Assembly (NCBI GenBank): GCA_041671765.1
Contig: JBAZAX010000008.1
Span: 1-63,020 of the forward strand
Source: JBAZAX01 sp041671765
Lineage (GTDB): Bacteria; Babelota; Babeliae; Babelales; RVW-14
Direction: 5' to 3'
DNA: 63,020 bases
The notes under the pieces were generated by a model. That model was not told the origin of the DNA, did no database searches, and saw only the letters and a list, made by a program, of their open reading frames with translations. Within the stretch, counting starts at the first letter, position 1, and the number at the start of each line of letters is the position of its first letter. The translations under genes and the position numbers were made by a program. Positions 53,227 to 61,425 of this stretch are shown piece by piece.

Positions 53227-54040
53227 ATGAAAAAAATGTCTAAAATATTTTTATGTTTGTTTTGTTAGTGATTTCCGATGCCTATGTTTTTGCAATGAAG
53301 GGTAAGGCAAAAGAAGTTGTTTTGCCTGCGACGCACTTATTAGATATGTCAGATGAGATTGTTGAATACATTTTATTAAACATTTTTTCGAGCGAAATTA
53401 AAGGAAATTCTCCTGAAGAAATTGTGACTGCAATTCGAAATCTCTGCAAATTAAGAGTGGTTTGTAGAGAATTTAATAAGAGTTTAAGTGACAAAAAATA
53501 GCCTTATTTTTAACTAGATTAAGAATTCCGAACAAAGCGTATTATTTTACTGGTCAAAAAGCGTTGAGTTTTGCTACTGAACGTAGATATTCAAATTGTG
53601 TAGGAGTTTTAATTGCAGCAGGAGCAGATCCAAATGAAAAGGATAAACTAGGGCAAAGACCTTTACATTTTACTGCAAAGAATGGTGATGCAGGGTGTTT
53701 GGGAATTTTGTTAAAAGCAGGGGCTGATATAAGAAAAGAGGATATTGGTGGAAAAACAGCTTATAAATATGCGTTAGAGTTAAAATACGTTGAGTGTATG
53801 AAAGAAATGTTAAAGCATTATCTGGCCTTGGCTATTAAAGAAGGTAATGTGGAGTTGGTAAAAAAACTGATTTTCCTTGGAAAATATTTTATAAGTTCAG
53901 ATGAATTTGTTTTGTTAGCTATTGAAGTAGGAAATAAAGAAATAATGCAGGTTATAGTCGATTTTTATAAAGAAAAAACATTAGAAATTCCGGTAAAATT
54001 TATGATTAAATTAAGAGAATTTGGAATAAATATTTATTAA
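53227..54040 (+). pseudogene. F-box plus ankyrin exported protein, broken by two frameshifts
   Basis: The start region (53212-53290) matches that of cluster gene 4 almost base for base, but a T run is one base shorter near 53265, so the frame stops at 53268. The second frame encodes the rest of the signal peptide and an F-box-like segment ('MSDEIVEYILLNIFSS' then 'LCKLRVVCREFNKSL'). It stops at 53501 after a run of six A. Adding one A there would join it to the third frame (open from 53492), which reads 'KIALFLTRLRIPNKAY' and then ankyrin repeats ('GQRPLHFTAKNGDAGCLGIL'). The joined product would be about 271 residues. Either the gene is dead, or slippage or sequencing error at the two runs explains it. 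F-box proteins recruit targets to host ubiquitin ligases. Confidence 0.8.
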
Positions 54041-54399
54041 GAATGTTTGGTGAGTGCTAGGTGAGATTTTATTTTTTCTAAAGCCAGGCATTTCCCTTTT
54101 TAGGGTCAAAACATTTTGATTTTCATTAATTTTTAAATAAATTTAAACAAATTTTTCTATTTAATAATGTATGTACCTTTTAATTTAATTATAGGTCGTT
54201 TGATTGGTACATATAGAATATAAGTGTAAGGTATCGTGCGATTGGTACGGTTTGCAGCTTGCATTGTTAAGATTGAATAATCAATATCTAAATATAATCT
54301 AGTTTTGTAATTTTCGCTCTTCTTTACTTTATTTAATATTTTCCCTCTATATTTCTATCTTTAAACTTCTTTTCACGTTAGATCGGAGATTTAATTGTT

Positions 54400-54424
54400 G
54401 TTACGCGACGTCAGTCGCGATAAC
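54400..54424. repeat. GC-rich hairpin beside the dif-like site
   Basis: GTTACGCGAC and GTCGCG(A)TAAC pair over 10 bp with one bulged A and a four-base loop. No T tract follows, so it is not a typical terminator. It stands 23 bp from the dif-like sequence. Confidence 0.5.
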
Positions 54425-54447
54425 CCAATTTAAAATTCAATCTTAAT

Positions 54448-54475
54448 CTTTAACATAATAATCATTATCAGACGT
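54448..54475 (-). other. dif: candidate dif site (XerC/XerD recombination)
   Basis: By eye this 28-mer matches the reverse complement of the E. coli dif site at 19 of 28 positions. The XerD-side arm (CTTTAACATAA) matches at 10 of 11, the spacer is six bases, and the XerC-side arm keeps its inner TTAT while the outer half differs, as is common between species. The location, where convergent gene runs meet and base skew flips, fits dif. A Xer recombinase gene lies at 40530-41459. Confidence 0.65.
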
Positions 54476-54602
54476 TACTTGTCAAGCATAATCTGCGACT
54501 AATTAAACTACCCTTCCAATCAGGGATCACAACAGTTTTTAGTTGATTTAAATAATAATTATTTAGACAAAACTAAGTCTTCTGGAAGAATATACTAAAA
54601 AT

Positions 54603-55121
54603 TCAAGATTTCATGGCCCGAGCCAACGGAGATCCGGACATCCATAATCCACAAAGGCTAATAGCCAAGGCATCAGTCACGTCATTTTGTACGGAAACAC
54701 CTAATTCGGCAACTCGAGGGAACAAGCGAAAAACCATGCTTGCTACCTGTTCTTTGCTTGCACCGCCAAAACCGGTTACCGCAGATTTAACTTCACGCGG
54801 CGCAAATTCATGCAAAATCTGTCCATGCTGATCAGCCAAAAGATATAAAACCCCTCTCAAATACCCCAACTTTAAAAATGTTTGAGCATTTTTCCCCAAA
54901 AAGGATGTTTCTAGCGCTATCTCGCGCACACCATTTGCAATAATCTTTTCATTGAAAAATTTATAAAAAATTCCAACGCGTGTTGAAAGAGTCTGAGTGG
55001 AACGCATTTTTAAATATCCACAATCAATCAGAAATGTCTTACCTGATTCTTTTTTTAAGATGGCATAACCGGTTACATGAAATCCGGGATCAACACCAAG
55101 AATAACTGAATCGCCATTCAT
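54603..55121 (-). CDS. ruvC: crossover junction endonuclease RuvC
   Basis: RuvC cuts Holliday junctions. The 172-residue protein has the RNase H-like acidic residues in 'ILGVDPGFHVTGYAIL' (Asp, about 11), 'ALETSFLGKNAQTFLKLGYL' (Glu, about 70) and 'VQNDVTDALAISLC' (two Asp, about 146). A GAGGAGAG site precedes the ATG. No ruvA or ruvB is adjacent. The C-terminus runs to within 130 bp of the dif-like site. Confidence 0.96.
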   Translation of the reverse strand: MNGDSVILGVDPGFHVTGYAILKKESGKTFLIDCGYLKMRSTQTLSTRVGIFYKFFNEKIIANGVREIALETSFLGKNAQTFLKLGYLRGVLYLLADQHGQILHEFAPREVKSAVTGFGGASKEQVASMVFRLFPRVAELGVSVQNDVTDALAISLCGLWMSGSPLARAMKS

Positions 55122-55207
55122 CTAACTCTCCTCTTCTCTAATCCAAGACCTGCCAATCATAAACCATGCTAAAAACTTACGCCTAATTTTAATCTTAATT
55201 TAATAAA

Positions 55208-56599
55208 TTATAGGGGATACTCATGGTCGGACACATCATAAAAACGGGTTATATCGCCTCTAAATTTAACATTAAGCTGACCGGTTGGCCCATTTCGTTG
55301 TTTACCAATAATAATTTCGGCAATGTCAGGATTTTGAGTATCCGGATTGTAGATAATATCTCTATAAATGAAAAATATAACGTCTCCGTCTTGCTCAATA
55401 GCTCCTGATTCACGAAGATCAGATAACATAGGCCGCTTATCCATACGACTTTCTAAAGATCGCGATAACTGAGATAATGCAAGAACCGGAATCCCTAATT
55501 CTTTTGCCAAACCTTTAAGCGACCGCGAAATCGCAGAAATTTCTTGGGTTCTGTTTTCATGTCTTTGGCTAGAACTTATTAACTGTAAATAATCAATAAC
55601 CAGAAAACTTATATTGAACTGAGATTTAAGTTTTCTTGCTTTCGCTCTTAGTTCCAAAATATTGAGACCCGGAGAATCATCAATAAAAATTTTTGCCTCA
55701 GCCAAACTTGCTGCAGTATTTGTTAAATCCATCCATTCATCAGAAGAAACCATTGCATTACGAATTTTCTGATGAGGGATCTGCGCCTCTGCCGAAAGCA
55801 TACGCAAAACTAACTGTTCTGATGACATTTCAAGTGAAAATATTCCAATTGCTGCACCATTGTGCCAAGCATTTAGAGCAAAATTAAGAGCCAACGCAGT
55901 TTTTCCCATAGACGGACGTGCTGCCAAAATAAGCAAATCTCCATTTTGCATCCCAGATGTCATCTCATCAAACTTTGCAAACCCAGAAGGAATTCCAGTC
56001 ACACCCTCACGAGATGATTTAACCTTGGCCAAATTTTGAAAGGTTTTTTTCAATAAAATATCAAGTTGAACAAATGTCGTAGGGGAAAGCTTATTTGAAA
56101 TCTGAAAAATCTTTTTTTCTGCCGAATCAAGAACGCTGTCAATCTCATCAATATCTTGATTGTAACACGTTGTGATAATATCAGCGGCAGAATGGATTAA
56201 ATCACGCAAAACAGCTTTGTCTTTAACAATTTTTGCGTGCTGCACAACAAGCCCGATAGATGGAATATCTTCCTGTAGTTCTATCAGATAAGTAATCCCA
56301 CCACAAGCATCAAGTAATTTCTTTGTATCTAAATAATCCTGCAGCACAAGCAAATCTAGTTTTTTGTTTGATTGCGCCAAGTCAATTATTGCCTGATAAA
56401 TAACCTGATGTTGTTTAAGTGAAAAATCAGAAGACTTTAAAATATCGGTAACTAAGGTTAAATTTTCATCATTCAGAAGAATAGCGGCCAGTACAGCCTT
56501 TTCGGCTTCAACACTGGCCGGCAATTTTTTACCTAGAACCGATTCGGTCTGAACCGCTTTATTTTCGTGAAACTTATCTCTGTATGCTAACTCAGACAT
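55208..56599 (-). CDS. dnaB: replicative DNA helicase DnaB
   Basis: DnaB unwinds DNA at the fork. The 463-residue product has the N-terminal helical domain ('LPASVEAEKAVLAAILLNDE', about 26) and the RecA-like motor: Walker A 'AARPSMGKTALALNFALN' (about 231), 'GIFSLEMSSEQLVLRMLS', Walker B 'FLVIDYLQLI', 'LKGLAKELGIPVLALSQLSR' and 'DLRESGAIEQDGDVIFFIYR'. The ATG at 56599 has AGG upstream; the TTG at 56602 is unlikely. rplI precedes it, the rplI-dnaB order common in bacteria. Confidence 0.97.
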   Translation of the reverse strand: MSELAYRDKFHENKAVQTESVLGKKLPASVEAEKAVLAAILLNDENLTLVTDILKSSDFSLKQHQVIYQAIIDLAQSNKKLDLLVLQDYLDTKKLLDACGGITYLIELQEDIPSIGLVVQHAKIVKDKAVLRDLIHSAADIITTCYNQDIDEIDSVLDSAEKKIFQISNKLSPTTFVQLDILLKKTFQNLAKVKSSREGVTGIPSGFAKFDEMTSGMQNGDLLILAARPSMGKTALALNFALNAWHNGAAIGIFSLEMSSEQLVLRMLSAEAQIPHQKIRNAMVSSDEWMDLTNTAASLAEAKIFIDDSPGLNILELRAKARKLKSQFNISFLVIDYLQLISSSQRHENRTQEISAISRSLKGLAKELGIPVLALSQLSRSLESRMDKRPMLSDLRESGAIEQDGDVIFFIYRDIIYNPDTQNPDIAEIIIGKQRNGPTGQLNVKFRGDITRFYDVSDHEYPL

Positions 56600-56636
56600 C
56601 AAATACCTAATTTAAAAAATAAAATGTATATAAATT

Positions 56637-57086
56637 CTACTTTGATAAAGCAGTAACTTTTAATATAAACTGTGGTTTCAATTTCGATGAAAGCCTAACA
56701 GTAACTTTATGTTCGCCGGTTGCTTTTACAGATTTATCAAATTCAATCTGTTTGCGATTTACAATAATTTCATTCTTTTTTAGCAACTCGACAATTTCAT
56801 CAGGACCAACTGAACCATAAAGTTTTCCATCATCATGCGTCTTCTCTTTAATTGTAAGATGAAGAGTCTTTATTTTTTCGGCCAACATTGCCACTTTACT
56901 ATTGATGATTTCACCTTTTTGCTTTACCGCTTCAATTTTTACTTTAAAGCTTGAAGCATTTTCATCGGTCACTTGAACAGCAAGCTTGCGAGGGAAAAGG
57001 AAATTTTTGGCGTAACCGTCTGAAACATTTATCATTGATCCAGCCATACCAACATTAACAACATCTTTGAGCATGTATACTTTCAT
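56637..57086 (-). CDS. rplI: 50S ribosomal protein bL9
   Basis: The product has 149 residues from the ATG at 57086 (AGAGG six bases before); a GTG two codons upstream is less likely. The N-terminal domain 'MKVYMLKDVVNVGMAGSMIN' with 'VSDGYAKNFLFPRKLAV' is typical, then the long connecting helix and the C domain ('DDGKLYGSVGPDEIVELLKK'). It is followed by dnaB after about 37 bp and probably shares its transcript. Confidence 0.96.
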   Translation of the reverse strand: MKVYMLKDVVNVGMAGSMINVSDGYAKNFLFPRKLAVQVTDENASSFKVKIEAVKQKGEIINSKVAMLAEKIKTLHLTIKEKTHDDGKLYGSVGPDEIVELLKKNEIIVNRKQIEFDKSVKATGEHKVTVRLSSKLKPQFILKVTALSK

Positions 57087-57183
57087 AGTCACCCTCTTTT
57101 ATTTGGATTAATCGCATTTAACCCTAAGTTTAAAAAACACTAAACTCGTGTAAAAATTATAACAGATTGCCCAAAAATTTGTA

Positions 57184-58665
57184 TCAAAAGAGTTTTAATT
57201 CTTTATGCCCAATATAAATCAATGGAACACCACTTAGAACAGACTTCAGTCTTACACTGTCCTGCATGATTTTTTTAAAATAGTTTAGAAACCAACTGTC
57301 ATTTACAAAAAATATTATGTATGCGTGTTGAGATTGCACAACTTGTTGATTATCTTTGCTCCCGCAGCTGTTTGCCCTAGCGATATCAAAAAATAATTTG
57401 TAACTTGAAACAAAGAATAGTTCTGAACAAATTTGTGGAATAAAAATAATTTTGTCATGAATATTTTTATGCAAAGAGTCTAAACAATTAAATTCAAAAT
57501 AATTTTGCTGCCTTAACTTTTTTGCCCTAGAAAATTGAGCTACCCCTTCAGGAAAGACTCTGCTTAAAAAAACATCTTGTATCGGTTTAAGCTTTTTATA
57601 AAAATGAGGGATTTTTTCTACAAACGGCACACAATGTTTTTTGACATAAAAATTATTTATGCGACATTTATTTAACCAACACACTGCCTGACAAATTTTT
57701 TCATTAAGCTTGTACTGTGTGCCTATTAACAGATGTGCATTGTCAGGCAACACATTACTCCACAATTCTATGACTCCCGGATGGGTATTCAATGGGAACG
57801 GAAACGAACTCTCAGGCGCAAAAATTATAAACTGTTTATGTTCATCTCGCCTCTCCCACAATTTTAGATCACAAAGTTTTCTGTAAATTTGATACTCATA
57901 GCTAACCAAATTTTGATCAACTGACACAATTTCCGGTTTTAGGTAAATAAACTCGAAGTAGTCGGGTTTATCAAGTTTGGCAGCAGACAGACCGGCGTAA
58001 TTATTGCTGATAACCCCACTATTATATGTATTATAACTGCCAACTCCCCTGCTGAATAAAATACCTGTAAACATGAGTGCTTTTATGAATAATTTAAAAT
58101 TAATTAACGGGATTAGTGGATTTAAAAACGGATATCCCTCTATTCGTCCCAACCACCATAACGCATAATTTTCGAGCAGATAAAAATAACCATAGCATGT
58201 GGCAAAAAATATTAAAATTTGCGGAATATAATAACGTGAAAATTTTTTGATCAAGAATGCTGTAATCACAAACCACAATGCACTGGTAAGAGAAAAATAA
58301 GTCATGCCGAATGCATACGCAAATATAGCAAAGCATTTACCGGATTTCACTTTATCTAAAAGTAAAACCAACAACCAAACAAAATGGACTGAAAATACAA
58401 GCATGCCCCACGCTAAACCCTGCCAAAAGAATTGCTTACTAGTGTGGTTAGATCTGTCCGTATATATACCCACACCAATCATACATTGCGTGTATTTGCG
58501 ACGTTGTCCCTCTTTCAAAACCCAAAAAATCAAAAATAAAGATGGCAAAACTAAAAAACCAAAATATTCGGCAAAAAAAAATGCCACATCATAAAGAAGA
58601 GCTGAGAGTAAAATGAGAAACGACAAAAGACATCCCTTTGTCATTTTGGTCTTTTTTTTCAGCAT
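57184..58665 (-). CDS. lnt: apolipoprotein N-acyltransferase-like protein
   Basis: Lnt adds the third acyl chain to lipoproteins at the inner membrane. The 493-residue protein has about eight membrane helices in the first 210 residues, then a nitrilase-fold domain. A catalytic set can be placed: Glu in 'IFAPESSFPFPL' (about 285), Lys in 'FYVKKHCVPFVEKIP' (about 342) and Cys in 'IPQICSELFFVSSY' (about 411). The family is diverged but all three are present. The start overlaps the pseudopilin gene by 77 bases; an ATG at 58644 shortens this. No good ribosome site is seen, so coupling is likely. Confidence 0.82.
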   Translation of the reverse strand: MLKKKTKMTKGCLLSFLILLSALLYDVAFFFAEYFGFLVLPSLFLIFWVLKEGQRRKYTQCMIGVGIYTDRSNHTSKQFFWQGLAWGMLVFSVHFVWLLVLLLDKVKSGKCFAIFAYAFGMTYFSLTSALWFVITAFLIKKFSRYYIPQILIFFATCYGYFYLLENYALWWLGRIEGYPFLNPLIPLINFKLFIKALMFTGILFSRGVGSYNTYNSGVISNNYAGLSAAKLDKPDYFEFIYLKPEIVSVDQNLVSYEYQIYRKLCDLKLWERRDEHKQFIIFAPESSFPFPLNTHPGVIELWSNVLPDNAHLLIGTQYKLNEKICQAVCWLNKCRINNFYVKKHCVPFVEKIPHFYKKLKPIQDVFLSRVFPEGVAQFSRAKKLRQQNYFEFNCLDSLHKNIHDKIIFIPQICSELFFVSSYKLFFDIARANSCGSKDNQQVVQSQHAYIIFFVNDSWFLNYFKKIMQDSVRLKSVLSGVPLIYIGHKELKLF

Positions 58666-59161
58666 TCAAACTACCATTCGTCTTGCGTTCAAGCAAACAT
58701 CTTAAATTACAAACAATTTCATTATTATTAACCAGGCTTGCCGATAACAACAGGCGATCTGTTCCCAAAACAAAATTTTTTGTTTTCTGGGTAGATTTGG
58801 TTGAGACGAGTCTCATTGAGACGTGTCGCTCTTGGGGAGCAAATTTTGAAACTGTAAGCCTGGCACTATTTGCATTTTTAATTTCAACGTCAGTTAAACA
58901 AAAATTCACGTCAACAGATGTTGCGACATCTGTTGTTTTTTTCAATTTTAAAAAGGTATCAAAATTTTTACAAGCCAAATCAATTCCCGCATTCAAAATT
59001 CTGTTCGTCATGTAAAAACGTTTATAAAAAAGTTCACGCTGATACTGAACATCACATATCAAACTCGACACTTGCCAACATCGCATTGCAGCAAGCGACA
59101 CAATAAATGATATGACAAAAACAAGTAACAAAGCACTGCCACAAGAACATTTATACTTCAC
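58589..59161 (-). CDS. minor pseudopilin, GspK/PilX-like
   Basis: The 190-residue product starts 'MKYKCSCGSALLLVFVISF': a short basic leader, Gly8 as the likely prepilin cleavage site, then a hydrophobic helix. Position +5 is Leu, not Glu, as in GspK-type minor pseudopilins that cap the pseudopilus tip. The soluble part has a mixed fold that I cannot identify and is shorter than GspK of model bacteria (about 320). Its start overlaps the stop of the J-like gene by four bases (ATGA). It is third of three pilin genes in I-J-K order. Confidence 0.65.
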   Translation of the reverse strand: MKYKCSCGSALLLVFVISFIVSLAAMRCWQVSSLICDVQYQRELFYKRFYMTNRILNAGIDLACKNFDTFLKLKKTTDVATSVDVNFCLTDVEIKNANSARLTVSKFAPQERHVSMRLVSTKSTQKTKNFVLGTDRLLLSASLVNNNEIVCNLRCLLERKTNGSLNAEKKDQNDKGMSFVVSHFTLSSSL

Positions 59162-59739
59162 GCCACAACCCTATTCCTAAATTGGACAAAAAATTTTTGG
59201 TCAAAAAGTTTTTGGGACAAAAGTTTTTGCGCCTGCACTGAGCTAACACTTTTATAAACAACCCAAACACCACAATACTCCGGCCTGGTCCTTTTATTTT
59301 GTATATCAGAACACTTTTCCGGCACAAAATTAATCTCTTTGATCGATTTACAAACAAGACAAGACGTTTTCCGAATCCATTCGTGTTTTATAAAATCATA
59401 CTCCCCCTGTGCACGCATAAGTCCCTGATTTCCAATAAACCATGAGACGGCCACACTTTGTGGTAAATTTTTGGCAGACAGAGTTAGCTTTTTAAAAACA
59501 GACTGTTTTAAAACAGATGACTGTAAATCCCAATCTGCAGAATATTGACCGGCACTCATTAAATCTCTACGTAAAAGATCAAAAGCAAGAGTTTGTCTAT
59601 GCAAATTTTCTTGCTCAGCAGAAACATTCATAAATTTAAGCTGTGCTCGTGATGCTACACCCAAAAATAGTATTGATATAAATGAAAACAGGGCAAGATA
59701 AATTGTACATTCAATTAAAGAAAAGCCTTTATTATTCAT
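59158..59739 (-). CDS. minor pseudopilin, GspJ/PilW-like
   Basis: The 193-residue product has a textbook prepilin leader: 'MNNKG' then 'FSLIECTIYLALFSFISILF', with cleavage after Gly5 and Glu at +5. The following 'LHRQTLAFDLLRRDLMSAGQ' resembles the GspJ/PilW helix extension. Cys residues in the C-terminal half could form disulfides. It overlaps both neighbours by four bases, so the three pilin genes form one translational unit. The assembly ATPase and platform are not in the window. Confidence 0.8.
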   Translation of the reverse strand: MNNKGFSLIECTIYLALFSFISILFLGVASRAQLKFMNVSAEQENLHRQTLAFDLLRRDLMSAGQYSADWDLQSSVLKQSVFKKLTLSAKNLPQSVAVSWFIGNQGLMRAQGEYDFIKHEWIRKTSCLVCKSIKEINFVPEKCSDIQNKRTRPEYCGVWVVYKSVSSVQAQKLLSQKLFDQKFFVQFRNRVVA

Positions 59740-60224
59740 ATTTCAAGACAACAATTTTTCCCAACCAATGATTTCCACTCTACTTTAATTTTTGTAATTA
59801 ATTTCATCTGATCCAAAGAACTTTGGTCCAATGTAAGCCTAAAATCGCGCCCATTGTTGGCAACAGCTGACTCATTAGCATGCTGACCCGAACCACTCTT
59901 CGCCAAACAGTCGCGCTCCAAATATTCAATAGCCAACACTAATGCCTTATCTCGCATGTAAAAAGAGTCTTGTAACTCAAGCAGCAGCGATTGCATGCGC
60001 ATCAACGAAGAAATTAGTACTAATCCAATAAAAATTGCCATCATCAATTCTATTAACAAAAAACCACATTGTACTTTTTCAAACTTTTTAAGTTTCAACT
60101 TTTCAAGTTTTAACTTTTCAAGTTTGAATTTAAAAAATCGTAACCCAAAGTCCCAAGATGGTGACGTTGCCATATTAAAACCTATTTTAATATCATAGTT
60201 TGACTTTGACATACCAAATCTCAT
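59736..60224 (-). CDS. minor pseudopilin, GspI/PilV-like, unusual leader
   Basis: The 162-residue frame has a prepilin motif at residues 54-60 ('GFLLIEL', Glu at +5) followed by the hydrophobic helix 'MMAIFIGLVLISSLMRMQS'. The leader before Gly54 would be unusually long, with a Lys/Leu repeat ('KLEKLKLEKLKLKKFEKV') encoded by imperfect direct repeats near 60085-60130. A later start (for example Met18) still leaves 36 residues. It may be a slipped-repeat expansion of a normal basic leader. The assignment to GspI/PilV rests on order and the helix. Confidence 0.7.
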   Translation of the reverse strand: MRFGMSKSNYDIKIGFNMATSPSWDFGLRFFKFKLEKLKLEKLKLKKFEKVQCGFLLIELMMAIFIGLVLISSLMRMQSLLLELQDSFYMRDKALVLAIEYLERDCLAKSGSGQHANESAVANNGRDFRLTLDQSSLDQMKLITKIKVEWKSLVGKNCCLEI

Positions 60225-60279
60225 AAAATTATATTAGAAATTAAATGTTTTAGCCTTTTTTAAATCGGGGGGTGGGGCT

Positions 60280-61425
60280 ATGAAAATATCACGTTTAAAA
60301 ACATCACGCTTTCTAGCGTTTATCATATTTTGCGCAATCAGCGCAAGCATCTCATTTTTTATCAAAAAGTCTCCACTTAAAGCAGACGTCTTTGAAGACC
60401 TGTTTAAAAATGTTGATTTTGAGCAATTGGCAAAAGATATGGAAAAATTAATTGGAGATGCAGAGGATAAAGCTGATTTACCAAAAATGACTCCCGTTCC
60501 ATCAATAGAGACAGCATCAAGTAAATCTGGAATCACTGGAAAAACAACCGAAACAAAAACCATTGGGCCTAAAAAAGATCGCCGCACTCTTTTTCTTAAC
60601 CCCGACATGAAAACTATTGAAGTCAAAAATCAAAAAACAACTGAACCAACCAAAGAGTCTCGTACAGCTCTTTCAAGTTTTGTGCAGGAGATGGATAAAA
60701 ATTTAACAATTTTTGAGAAAAACATTCAGGCTAATAAAAGGCTATCGCCACAATTCAAAGAAAAATATTTATATGAGATAAGAAAAAAAATTGATGAAAT
60801 TGTTGTAGCAAGTGATCTAATTGATAGTAAAAAAGTTTATCAAAAAATATTTTTGACTTCTCCAACAAGCCCTTCAACTCCTTATGCTTCCATAAAAGAC
60901 ATCTCTGAAGACGGCGATGATTCTGAGCTATCAGATGCTTCAGCGCAAAAATCATTCTCAGGTTTTGGCAAACAGAAGCAAGGAGATATGGTACTACAAA
61001 ATTCAATGAAGCAACTCAGACAAAGATATTTAGCCCTAATTGACGGGTTAAACGCACTAAATAAAAAACTAGAAGTTACAGAAGAAGAGGAATCAAAAGA
61101 AGAGGATAAAACAATTCTTGAAGACCTTGCAGGCACGCAAACAGAATCTCTACCGGGATACACCCCTCTGGTTCCACTTAAACCAAAAATACGCGGTGCC
61201 AAACCTAAAACACAAATTGATCCAAAAAAATCAGGCACTGTCAAAAAGATACAAACTTCAAAAAGCATTACACCTAAAGCGCCTGACATAGAATCACAAT
61301 CACAAGCAGGAGAAGAGACAGAAGCTCGAAGCAAGACAAATTATGTAGAACCACAAACTCAAGAAGCCGAGGCAGAGACTCAAATAAATACATGGGCAGA
61401 CGTACAATCCGGAGTACAAAGATGA
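60280..61425 (+). CDS. exported protein of unknown function, first of a pair
   Basis: The 381-residue product has a signal peptide ('RFLAFIIFCAISASISFFI', residues 10-28), an acidic segment ('DVFEDLFKNVDFEQLAKDME'), a helical middle with 'LTIFEKNIQANKRLSPQFKE', and a long Lys/Pro/Thr/Glu-rich, probably disordered C-terminal third. I recognise no domain. GGGGGTGGGG precedes the ATG. Its stop overlaps the start of the next gene (ATGA). The two proteins share composition and the 'FEDxxKxxxxE' start of the mature part, so they may act together in the envelope or outside the cell. Confidence 0.75.
   Translation: MKISRLKTSRFLAFIIFCAISASISFFIKKSPLKADVFEDLFKNVDFEQLAKDMEKLIGDAEDKADLPKMTPVPSIETASSKSGITGKTTETKTIGPKKDRRTLFLNPDMKTIEVKNQKTTEPTKESRTALSSFVQEMDKNLTIFEKNIQANKRLSPQFKEKYLYEIRKKIDEIVVASDLIDSKKVYQKIFLTSPTSPSTPYASIKDISEDGDDSELSDASAQKSFSGFGKQKQGDMVLQNSMKQLRQRYLALIDGLNALNKKLEVTEEEESKEEDKTILEDLAGTQTESLPGYTPLVPLKPKIRGAKPKTQIDPKKSGTVKKIQTSKSITPKAPDIESQSQAGEETEARSKTNYVEPQTQEAEAETQINTWADVQSGVQR

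Larger units (their letters stand above)
54041..54602. other. 560-bp convergent intergenic region (probable terminus)
   Basis: No gene is supported. The region has a 'GATTGGTAC' word twice (about 54198 and 54241), a compact hairpin at 54400-54424 and a dif-like 28-mer at 54448. Genes from both sides run into it. Confidence 0.65.

Noticed and set aside
53253..53501. The F-box-like segment as an independent 82-residue gene
   Set aside because: Its first codons are the second half of a signal peptide whose first half lies just upstream in another frame, so it is a fragment of the broken F-box-ankyrin gene.
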